Source: Pseudoduganella lutea (lineage in GTDB: Bacteria; Pseudomonadota; Gammaproteobacteria; Burkholderiales; Burkholderiaceae_D). From it: a DNA stretch of 64,000 bases. The stretch lies in assembly GCF_004209755.1 (NCBI RefSeq), contig NZ_CP035913.1, positions 4,836,001 through 4,900,000 on the forward strand. The letters run 5' to 3'. The position numbers and the translations under genes are program-made. The notes beneath the pieces were generated by a model that did not search any database, was not told where the DNA came from, and saw nothing but the letters and a program-made list of their open reading frames with translations. Each line of letters starts with the position of its first letter. Position 1 is the first letter of the stretch. This document shows, in pieces, positions 50,098-57,378 of the stretch.

Positions 50098-52776
50098 CTA
50101 CCGCACGACGTAGACCATGCCAGCGCCACCCACGGCCATGCCCTGGCTGTTCTGCTGTTCGACGCCGATCATGTACTGCTGGCCGGCGCCGGCCGATGCC
50201 GGGATCGTGGTGCGCAGCGCCAGCGGGTACACGATGCCGGCTGCCTTTTCCATCGTCACGCGCACCAGCGGCTGCGTGATGTCCACGTAGCGCTGGCCGT
50301 TGCGGATGACCACGTCGCCACCCTGCACGGTCACGTTGCGCAGCTTGTGCTGCTTGTTGCACTCGAACCTGGAGCCCTTGCCCAGCGTGAGGATGCCGGT
50401 GCAGCAGCCGAACCGGGTCTTGACCCTGGTCTCCTCGAGGAAGACGAGGGCGCTGTCGCAACTGGCCTCGTCCCGTGGCTCGCCCTGTTCCACCTGCCCG
50501 GCAAAGTCGACGGCCGGGAACACGGTACCCGGTTCATCCAGCGACAGCGTCAGCGGCATGCCGGCCGGCAGGCGGCTGCGGTCGACCTGCAGCGTCATGC
50601 GCGGTTCGGCGTTCCACCGGTTGCCGGCGATGAAGTGGAACGTGGCCGGCGCGCTGGCCAGCACGTCGATCACCGAGAGGTTGCGCTGCGCCAGGTTGTT
50701 GCGTCGTGCCGTGATCGGATCGCCCGTCAGCGGCGCGGTCGCGAAGGCATAGTCGTTGTCGGCGTTGACCACGGCCATCAGGCAACCGTGCCAGCCGTTG
50801 TTGGCTTCCCAGCCGTACAGCGTTTTCGTCTGCGCGGCCTCGATGCGGAACCGGGCGATCACCGAGGCGCCGGCAGCCACGGTGCCGAAGGTGGCCGCGA
50901 GCGCGGCCGGCGCCACGTGGGTGGCGTCCGTCAGCGTCCAGTCCTGCGGATACACGAATTGCAGGCCCACGAAGGGCGTGATGCGCGTGCTGACGGTGAC
51001 GTTGCGGGCCTCCCGCGAACCGTTGTTGGTCACCCGCACATAGATGTAGTTGGCCTGGCCCCGCTCGACGTTCTTCGATTGCAGCGGGTCGCTGGGATTG
51101 AACACATTGTCGTCGGTGATGCGCACGACCACATCCGAGAAGTCCCAGAAATTGCCGCCCGTGTAGGGCTCCAGGCCATTGTCGGACGGGGCGTCCTTGA
51201 TCATCACGTCGGCCTCGTCGAGCGCGCGGTAGACGTTGATGCGGCCATAGCCCATTTCGTGGTTCCAGCTGCCGTTCGGGCGGCCCACCGTGTCGGCGTA
51301 GGCCACCGCGCCGACCTTCTGCGCGGTGCGCTCGATGTGGGCGCGCACCTGCACGTTCGACAGCCCGGGGTAGGTGCTGCGGATCAGTGCCGCCAGGCCG
51401 GCCACGTGCGGCGTGGCCGATGACGTGCCGTTGAAGACCAGGTCGTAGTCGCCGCCGGTACCCGGCGTGGTGTTGTAGCCGCTTGCGCCCTGGATGTCGG
51501 TGGTGGGAATGTGCACGCCCGGCGAGACCACGGAGATCGCCGGGCCGAAGTTCGAGCCCCAGTTCTCGCCGTCGGGCGACAGCGGCGTCTTGCGGTTGTC
51601 GATCTCGTCCGATGCGCCGACCGCGATGACCAGCGGGTTGGTGGCCGGGTAGGTGATCGGGCCGTTGTAGTTGTGCGTGGCCACGCACATCACGACATCG
51701 CTGTTGAACGCGTTCTGGATCGCCGGATCGATGATGGCCGGGCTCCAGGCGTTCCAGCCGAAGCTCATGCTGATCACGTCGGCGCCGTTGGCGGTGGCGT
51801 AGTTGATGCCGGCCGCCACTTCGACGTCGGTCCACGCATCGAACGCCACCGGCAGGATGCGCGCATTGCCGGCCACGCCGGTGACGCCGGTACCGTTGTC
51901 ATAGGTCGCCGCCACGATGCCGGCGCAGGCGGTGCCGTGGTTGCCGGTGGGCGCGCCGTCCGGCAGCATGGTGCCGAGGTTGATGCCGGGCGCCGAGAAG
52001 CGCAGGTCCGGGTGGTTCAGGTCGCAGCCCTCGTCGAGCACGCAGACGACCACGGTGGCGACGCCAGTGGTGATGTCCCAGCCGGTGGTGCCGGGGCCGC
52101 CGGCCTCGATGCGCGTCATGTCCCACTGCTGCGGGAACAGCGCATCGTTCGGCGCGATCGACGTTGGCGTGAGCAGCGGCATCGTCTCGAACTGGAAGTC
52201 GACCAGGGCGCCGTCCGGCGATTGCCGTACGCGTTCGCGCAGCTGGTAGGCGTTGACCTCGCGCACGTTGGCGATCTGGAAGTAGCGGTAGCCGTTCAGG
52301 TAGCGCGATTTTTCCGGCACTTCCTTCAGTGCCGGCTGCGGGCCGTCGGCGCGGGTCAGCGCGGCCGGCACGCCGGGGCGGGCGGGATCGGGATCGCGCC
52401 CGTCGCGCAGCTTGATGACGCCCACGTTGGGCAGCGGCGTCATGAGGCCGCGGCGGCCTTCCTGCCCGGCCATGCGGTACACGGGGCCGACCCAGTCGAG
52501 GCCGATCGCGGTGCCCGCCTGTTCGATCTTCTGCAGCCGCTCGTCGTCGATCGGCCTGCGTGCCTGCGCCCAGTAGCGCGACTTCGTATGGTTGACCCGC
52601 TCGCCTGGGATATGGGAACTTTCGGGCTCGTCTTCCAGGAACATTTCCATGCCGTGCAGGAATTGCTCCACGTCGGCGCGCTCGCGCGGGGATTTCAGCG
52701 CGAGCAGCACGCGGCCCGGATCGCGCGCCAGCGGTGCGCCGGTGCTGTGGGCCATCACTTCGGGAAATCGGTTCAT
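50098..52776 (-). CDS. Subtilisin-family (S8) serine protease
   Basis: 892-aa protein. A long N-terminal region (1-220) without signal peptide precedes an S8 catalytic domain with Asp248 (VLDEGCD), His280 (GNHGTACAG), oxyanion Asn369 (THNYNGP) and Ser452 (NGTSSATPHVAG). A CARDB-like beta domain follows (about 590-690, YVRVTNNGSREARNV), then a C-terminal region with a Cys-containing stretch (RFGCCTGILTLG). AGGAAGAG before ATG 52776 sets the start; an upstream in-frame GTG or ATG would add residues without improving it. It heads the minus-strand cluster with the 296-aa and protease-VWA genes. The absence of a visible export signal is unusual for an S8 protease of this size. Confidence 0.88.
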   Translation of the reverse strand: MNRFPEVMAHSTGAPLARDPGRVLLALKSPRERADVEQFLHGMEMFLEDEPESSHIPGERVNHTKSRYWAQARRPIDDERLQKIEQAGTAIGLDWVGPVYRMAGQEGRRGLMTPLPNVGVIKLRDGRDPDPARPGVPAALTRADGPQPALKEVPEKSRYLNGYRYFQIANVREVNAYQLRERVRQSPDGALVDFQFETMPLLTPTSIAPNDALFPQQWDMTRIEAGGPGTTGWDITTGVATVVVCVLDEGCDLNHPDLRFSAPGINLGTMLPDGAPTGNHGTACAGIVAATYDNGTGVTGVAGNARILPVAFDAWTDVEVAAGINYATANGADVISMSFGWNAWSPAIIDPAIQNAFNSDVVMCVATHNYNGPITYPATNPLVIAVGASDEIDNRKTPLSPDGENWGSNFGPAISVVSPGVHIPTTDIQGASGYNTTPGTGGDYDLVFNGTSSATPHVAGLAALIRSTYPGLSNVQVRAHIERTAQKVGAVAYADTVGRPNGSWNHEMGYGRINVYRALDEADVMIKDAPSDNGLEPYTGGNFWDFSDVVVRITDDNVFNPSDPLQSKNVERGQANYIYVRVTNNGSREARNVTVSTRITPFVGLQFVYPQDWTLTDATHVAPAALAATFGTVAAGASVIARFRIEAAQTKTLYGWEANNGWHGCLMAVVNADNDYAFATAPLTGDPITARRNNLAQRNLSVIDVLASAPATFHFIAGNRWNAEPRMTLQVDRSRLPAGMPLTLSLDEPGTVFPAVDFAGQVEQGEPRDEASCDSALVFLEETRVKTRFGCCTGILTLGKGSRFECNKQHKLRNVTVQGGDVVIRNGQRYVDITQPLVRVTMEKAAGIVYPLALRTTIPASAGAGQQYMIGVEQQNSQGMAVGGAGMVYVVR

Positions 52777-52945
52777 GACTCTTCCTCGGGTTAATCCTCG
52801 TTTTGCGGATTCCCTCGGCCGGGGAGACTGGTCGCCGCGAGGCGATCCCATTCAGTCTAGGCGGTTCATTGATGGAAGCTACCTGCAAATTGTCTGTAAT
52901 TGTCGCTGCCTTGATGCACCTCACAACTTGCGCCGTAAAATTGTG

Positions 52946-52974
52946 TTGTCGACTTTGCCGAGCGTCGCTATAAT
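52946..52974 (+). promoter_or_regulatory. Sigma70 promoter of tRNA-Asn copy 2
   Basis: TTGTCG (52946-52951), a 17-bp spacer and a consensus TATAAT (52969-52974), followed by GCGGCCTCTTT before the tRNA. The same discriminator is found at copy 3. Confidence 0.85.
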
Positions 52975-52985
52975 GCGGCCTCTTT

Positions 52986-53061
52986 TCCCTGATAGCTCAG
53001 TCGGTAGAGCGACGGACTGTTAATCCGCAGGTCCCTGGTTCGAGTCCAGGTCGGGGAGCCA
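52986..53061 (+). tRNA. tRNA-Asn (GTT), copy 2
   Basis: 76 nt, identical to copies 1 and 3, CCA encoded. It lies 209 nt beyond the start of the divergent subtilase gene. Its 3' flank (GAATT) matches the other copies for a few bases only. Confidence 0.97.
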
Positions 53062-53068
53062 GAATTTC

Positions 53069-53096
53069 AAAAGCCGCGTTTATCGCGGCTTTTTGT
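53069..53096 (+). terminator. Terminator of tRNA-Asn copy 2
   Basis: AAAAGCCGCG (53069-53078) pairs exactly with CGCGGCTTTT (53084-53093), followed by TTG. Confidence 0.88.
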
Positions 53097-53231
53097 TATC
53101 CGCGGCAATGACAGAATTTCAGGTAGTTGGCAGTGCAACCATAAAGCGGAGCCGCACGATGAGCATCCGCATCAGAAGACGGAGACAGCGTTGACCACCC
53201 TTGCAGCATTATTCTTAACCCAGGAAGGCAA

Positions 53232-55466
53232 ATGATGAAACTGTCCAAGATGCACAAGCGTCTCCTCGCGCTGACGGCCGCGCTGCCGATGGCCGCCATG
53301 GCCCAGGACGCCACCCAGGCAGGCACGGAACAATCGACCCAGCAGGTCGCGCAGCAGCCGGTCGCCAGCGGCCAGCTGGAAACCGTGACCGTAACGGCCC
53401 AGCGCCGCGCCGAGAACATCAAGGAAGTGCCGGTGTCGGTCTCGATGCTGCAGCACGAGAAGCTGGACGTGATCCTGTCGGGTGGCCAGGACGTGCGCGT
53501 CCTCGCCGGCAAGACGCCGAGCCTGAACGTGGAATCGTCCACGGGCCGTGTGTTCCCGCGCTTCTATATCCGCGGCTACGGCAATGCCGACTTCTCGATC
53601 TTCGCCTCGCAGCCCGTGTCGCTGATCTATGACGACGTGGTGCAGGAGAACCCGATCCTGAAGGGTTATCCGATGTTCGACCTGGCCAACATCGAAGTGC
53701 TGCGCGGCCCGCAGGGCACGCTGTTCGGCCGTAACACGCCGGCCGGCGTGGTGAAGTTCGAGTCCGCCAAGCCGAGCCTGAAGGGCGTGGAAGGCTACTA
53801 CAACTTCTCCGTGGCCAGCCACGGCACCACCAACGTGGAAGGCGCCGCCAACATTCCGCTGTCGAACGAGTGGGCACTGCGCGTTTCCACGCTGCGCCAG
53901 CACCGCGACGACTACGTGGCCAACGGCTTTACCGATGGCCGCGATTCGCTGGATGGCTACAACGAGCATGCCGAGCGCGTGCAGGTGCTGTACCAGCCGA
54001 ACGGCACGTTCAACGCGCTGTTCAACGTGCACCAGCGCACGACAACCGGCAACTCGCGCCTGTTCCAGGCCAACATCATCAAGAAGGGCAGCAACCAGCT
54101 CGTTGACAACTTCGACGAACGCATGGTGTTCACCAACGGCCAGAACTACCAGAACCTGACCACGCGCGGCGGCAGCGTGCGCCTGTCGTGGGACCTGGGC
54201 GCCGTGAAGCTGTATTCCGTGACCGGCTACGAGTCGATCGCCGAGTACAACAGCCGCGGCGACATCGACGGCGGCAACCCGGTCTACGGCCCGGGCGTGG
54301 TGCCGTTCCAGGTCGAGACGGCTTCCGTGCTGCCGGACCTGAAGCAGTACACGCAGGAATTCCGTGTCGAATCGAAGAAGGCGGGCCCGCTCAGCTGGCA
54401 GGCCGGCGTGTACTACTTCGACGAAGACGCCACCGGCGGCAGCGACAACTTCAACACCGCCGGCGCCCGCACCAGCCGCGTGGTCAGCAACCAGCGCAAC
54501 AAGGCCTGGGCGGCGTTCGGTTCCGTGAACTACGCGGTGACCGATGCACTGACCGTGCGCGGCGGCCTGCGCTACACGAACGACAAGAAGGACTTCCAGA
54601 CGATCGAAGCCACGGGCACCACGCTGCAGGGCCCGTCGACGATCAACGCGGAACGCCACAAGGCGAACTGGGACCTGTCGGCCACGTATGCGATCAACCC
54701 GGACGTGTCGGCCTACGCCCGCGTGGCGACAGGCTTCCGTGCCCCGTCGATCGGCGCGCCTTCGGCTTCCGGCCCGGCCACCATCGCCGATGCGGAAACG
54801 ATCACGTCGTATGAAGCCGGCATCAAGGCCGATCTGCTGAACCGCCGCGCCCGCGCTTCGCTGTCGATCTTCGACTACGACGTGAAGGACCAGCAGCTGA
54901 CGGTGGTGGGCGGCAATTCCAACGTGACCGCGCTGATCAACGCCGAGAAGACCAAGGGCCGCGGCATCGAAGCGGAGATCGAAGGCTTCGTCACGCCGGA
55001 CTTCAAGGTGTCGGCATCGACCAGCTACAACTACACGAAAATCCAGGATCCTTCGCTGTCGGTCAACAAGTGCGCCCAGTGCACGGTGCTGGACCCGCTC
55101 AACGCCGCCGGCCGTGTCGTCATCGACGGCAACGCGCTGCCGCAGGCGCCGAAGTGGATCGTCAACCTGTCGGCCCGCTACAACTGGCCGCTGGCCGAAG
55201 GCAACCTGTTCGTGCTGACCGACTGGTCGTACCGCAGCAAGGTCAACTTCTTCCTGTACGAGGCCAAGGAGTTCACCGGCGCGCCGCTGACGGAAGGCGG
55301 CCTGCGCGTGGGCTACAACTGGCAGGGCGGCAAGTATGAAGTGGCCGCGTTCGGTCGCAACATCACCGACCAGCGTCGCATCACGGGCGCCATCGACTTC
55401 AACAACCTGACCGGCTTCGTCAACGAGCCGCGTCAGTGGGGTGTGCAGCTGAAGGGTCTGTTCTAA
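53232..55466 (+). CDS. TonB-dependent outer-membrane receptor
   Basis: 744-aa receptor. Signal peptide (KRLLALTAALPMAAMAQ), then a TonB-box-like ETVTVTAQRR (about residues 49-58). The plug domain (about 60-170) carries PRFYIRGYGN and VLRGPQGTLFGRNTPAG. The 22-strand barrel ends in Phe (QLKGLF) as outer-membrane proteins do. A ribosome site AGGAAGG precedes the start; ATG 53235 is an alternative. Such receptors import siderophores, oligosaccharides or similar ligands with TonB energy. No inner-membrane transporter or catabolic gene is adjacent, so the ligand is unknown. It lies alone between tRNA-Asn copies 2 and 3. Confidence 0.93.
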   Translation: MMKLSKMHKRLLALTAALPMAAMAQDATQAGTEQSTQQVAQQPVASGQLETVTVTAQRRAENIKEVPVSVSMLQHEKLDVILSGGQDVRVLAGKTPSLNVESSTGRVFPRFYIRGYGNADFSIFASQPVSLIYDDVVQENPILKGYPMFDLANIEVLRGPQGTLFGRNTPAGVVKFESAKPSLKGVEGYYNFSVASHGTTNVEGAANIPLSNEWALRVSTLRQHRDDYVANGFTDGRDSLDGYNEHAERVQVLYQPNGTFNALFNVHQRTTTGNSRLFQANIIKKGSNQLVDNFDERMVFTNGQNYQNLTTRGGSVRLSWDLGAVKLYSVTGYESIAEYNSRGDIDGGNPVYGPGVVPFQVETASVLPDLKQYTQEFRVESKKAGPLSWQAGVYYFDEDATGGSDNFNTAGARTSRVVSNQRNKAWAAFGSVNYAVTDALTVRGGLRYTNDKKDFQTIEATGTTLQGPSTINAERHKANWDLSATYAINPDVSAYARVATGFRAPSIGAPSASGPATIADAETITSYEAGIKADLLNRRARASLSIFDYDVKDQQLTVVGGNSNVTALINAEKTKGRGIEAEIEGFVTPDFKVSASTSYNYTKIQDPSLSVNKCAQCTVLDPLNAAGRVVIDGNALPQAPKWIVNLSARYNWPLAEGNLFVLTDWSYRSKVNFFLYEAKEFTGAPLTEGGLRVGYNWQGGKYEVAAFGRNITDQRRITGAIDFNNLTGFVNEPRQWGVQLKGLF

Positions 55467-55500
55467 GAGCTGGATGTGAGGCTGCTGGCAATGGTTCTTC

Positions 55501-55529
55501 TTGCCAGCGGTCAAAGCGGCCGCTATAAT
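55501..55529 (+). promoter_or_regulatory. Sigma70 promoter of tRNA-Asn copy 3
   Basis: TTGCCA (55501-55506), a 17-bp spacer and TATAAT (55524-55529), near consensus, with the same CGGCCTCTTT discriminator as copy 2. Confidence 0.9.
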
Positions 55530-55540
55530 ACGGCCTCTTT

Positions 55541-55616
55541 TCCCTGATAGCTCAGTCGGTAGAGCGACGGACTGTTAATCCGCAGGTCCCTGGTTCGAGT
55601 CCAGGTCGGGGAGCCA
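55541..55616 (+). tRNA. tRNA-Asn (GTT), copy 3
   Basis: 76 nt, identical to copies 1 and 2, CCA encoded. It is followed by a bidirectional terminator. Confidence 0.97.
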
Positions 55617-55622
55617 GAATTT

Positions 55623-55652
55623 AAAAAGCCCAGCAGCGATGCTGGGCTTTTT
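55623..55652. terminator. Bidirectional terminator after tRNA-Asn copy 3
   Basis: AAAAAGCCCAGC (55623-55634) pairs exactly with GCTGGGCTTTTT (55641-55652), loop AGCGAT. It serves the tRNA and the convergent 228-aa gene. Confidence 0.9.
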
Positions 55653-55669
55653 CCGTATACGGCGCCATC

Positions 55670-56356
55670 TCAGCCGTCGTTGCAGGCACTCTCGCCGCCA
55701 CGACTGGAACAGATGCGCACCCGGCACAGCCGGCCTTCCTCGCCGCCCACTCGCCAGCAGCGCTGCAGCAGGCTTTCCGTGCTGTCGCCGGTGCGCGGTT
55801 CGACCACGTCGCGCTCATCGGCATGCGCGACCAGGGCGGACAGCAAGACCACGTCGGTATCGGCTGCCGTCCGCGGCGTGCGGCGGACTGGCTCGCGAGC
55901 TGCCACGACCTGCCGCGCCTTGGGCTTCGCTGCGGGTTTCGGCTTGGGATGCAACGACGCCTTTGCCACCCGGTCATGGCGGACCATTGCCGCGATCCGG
56001 GCTGGCGCCGGCACGGCGGCCGGTGTCGGCAATATGGACAGTGAAGGCTGGGCGGGCGGCAGCGCTTCGTCGACGATCTCGGCCGCTTCTCCGATTTCCG
56101 CTGAAGATGCCGACGGTGACAGCGCGGCTTGCACCATGGGCGGCAGCGTTTCATGCACGATCACGGGCGACGGCCCGCTGTACAGCCACCAGGCCACCAA
56201 TGCGCCAAGCAGCACGCCACTGCACACGAGCAGCGATGCGCCGCGCGCGGCAGAGGGTGCAGAAGAGGGCGCGACGGTGCCGGGGCGCCGCGGCGTTTCC
56301 ACGCCCTTGTGTTCGAGACTGGCCAGTATGCCCTTGCCGGGTTTTGATCGATCCAA
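55670..56356 (-). CDS. Uncharacterised bitopic membrane protein
   Basis: 228-aa protein with a basic N-terminus, one transmembrane helix (SLLVCSGVLLGALVAWWLY, about residues 41-60) and a Pro/Ala-rich periplasmic part with a Lys/Pro stretch (HPKPKPAAKPKARQV). The C-terminal 50 residues hold three or four Cys (LQRCWRVGGEEGRLCRVRIC). The TTG at 56356 with GGAG 8 nt upstream is preferred; a GTG at 56392 would add 12 residues. It diverges from the M15 peptidase gene. No family is recognised. TonB-like Pro-rich segments suggest that it spans the periplasm. Confidence 0.6.
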   Translation of the reverse strand: MDRSKPGKGILASLEHKGVETPRRPGTVAPSSAPSAARGASLLVCSGVLLGALVAWWLYSGPSPVIVHETLPPMVQAALSPSASSAEIGEAAEIVDEALPPAQPSLSILPTPAAVPAPARIAAMVRHDRVAKASLHPKPKPAAKPKARQVVAAREPVRRTPRTAADTDVVLLSALVAHADERDVVEPRTGDSTESLLQRCWRVGGEEGRLCRVRICSSRGGESACNDG

Positions 56357-56474
56357 GATTGTTCTCCAAAGCTTGATGTGGGCGTCTTGCACGGGTGGCC
56401 CGCTGGCTTACGATGGGCCCGTCCGACGATTAGTTTCGCGCGGGCATTTTTTCATCGTGTTGACGGAGCGCACC

Positions 56475-57308
56475 ATGTTTCTCTTTTCCATATTCGTGTT
56501 GTTCCTCACCGCCTGCCTGGCGGGCTGGCTGCTGGTGTTCCCGGCTGGGCGGGACGCGGCCGGCGCGGTGGCGCTGCGGCTGGGGCGCGATGTCGACCGG
56601 GCCCGCAAGGACGTCACCGCGCACGGGTCCCGGGGCATGCTGGAGGCGGGGCGCGGCATGCGGGCCTTCCTTGCAAGGCTGGGGCGGCTCTTGCGGCGCT
56701 CCCCCCTCCTGACCGCCGCCTGCGCCGCCTTGATATTGCTGCCGCCACTGGCCGCGCTGTCGCTGGCCGGGCGCACGGAACTGCCCGGCGTTGCCGCGCC
56801 GGACCCCGCCGTCAACGAACAGGTCGCCGACCTGCTGCGCGGCGAACGGCTGGCCGCACCGGCGCCGTTGCCGCCTGCCGCCTTCACCACGGCGGAAGTG
56901 ACGCTGGTGCGCCCGCAACTGGCCGGCGCGAACCGCAATTGGGACCTGCTGGACCCGGATTTCACGCAGCGCCTGCTGCTCATGTTCAAGGTCATGCGCG
57001 ACCAGTACGGCTACGAAATGGTGCTGCTGGAAGGTTATCGCAGCCCCGAGCGGCAGAACCGGCTCGCTGACGCCGGCGGTCATGTCACGAATGCGCGTGC
57101 CTTCCAGAGCTGGCACCAGTTCGGCCTGGCGGGCGACTGCGCCTTCCTGCGCAATGGAAAAGTCGTGATCTCGGAAAAGGATCCGTGGGCGATGCGCGGT
57201 TACGAGCTGTACGGCCAGGTGGCGGAAGCGGCCGGCATGACGTGGGGCGGGCGCTGGAAGATGATGGATTTCGGCCACGTGGAACTGCGGACACAACGCC
57301 GCCGGTAG
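56475..57308 (+). CDS. M15-family peptidoglycan peptidase, TagX-like
   Basis: 277-aa membrane-anchored enzyme. Two hydrophobic segments (about residues 2-23 and 77-98) precede a C-terminal LAS/M15 peptidase domain with YRSPERQNRLA, zinc ligands in SWHQFGLAGDCAF (His and Asp) and the last His in DFGHVEL. VanY/M15_4 enzymes cut peptide bonds in murein. TagX, an L,D-endopeptidase of this family, makes room for type VI secretion assembly, and tssM follows 70 nt downstream. GGAG 7 nt before ATG sets the start. The T6SS link is by neighbourhood. Confidence 0.82.
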   Translation: MFLFSIFVLFLTACLAGWLLVFPAGRDAAGAVALRLGRDVDRARKDVTAHGSRGMLEAGRGMRAFLARLGRLLRRSPLLTAACAALILLPPLAALSLAGRTELPGVAAPDPAVNEQVADLLRGERLAAPAPLPPAAFTTAEVTLVRPQLAGANRNWDLLDPDFTQRLLLMFKVMRDQYGYEMVLLEGYRSPERQNRLADAGGHVTNARAFQSWHQFGLAGDCAFLRNGKVVISEKDPWAMRGYELYGQVAEAAGMTWGGRWKMMDFGHVELRTQRRR

Positions 57309-57378
57309 TTGCGCACAGTCAATAAATTTCCTCAAGGATAGTGGCACCATCATCCGATCCGAAACGAACGGGTGCCAC

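Noticed and set aside
47886..50279. A 797-codon plus-strand frame across the protease cluster
   Set aside because: It lies antisense to the trypsin-VWA and 296-aa genes, whose catalytic motifs are intact. Its SDIG repeats are the complement of the T-A-D-V repeat.
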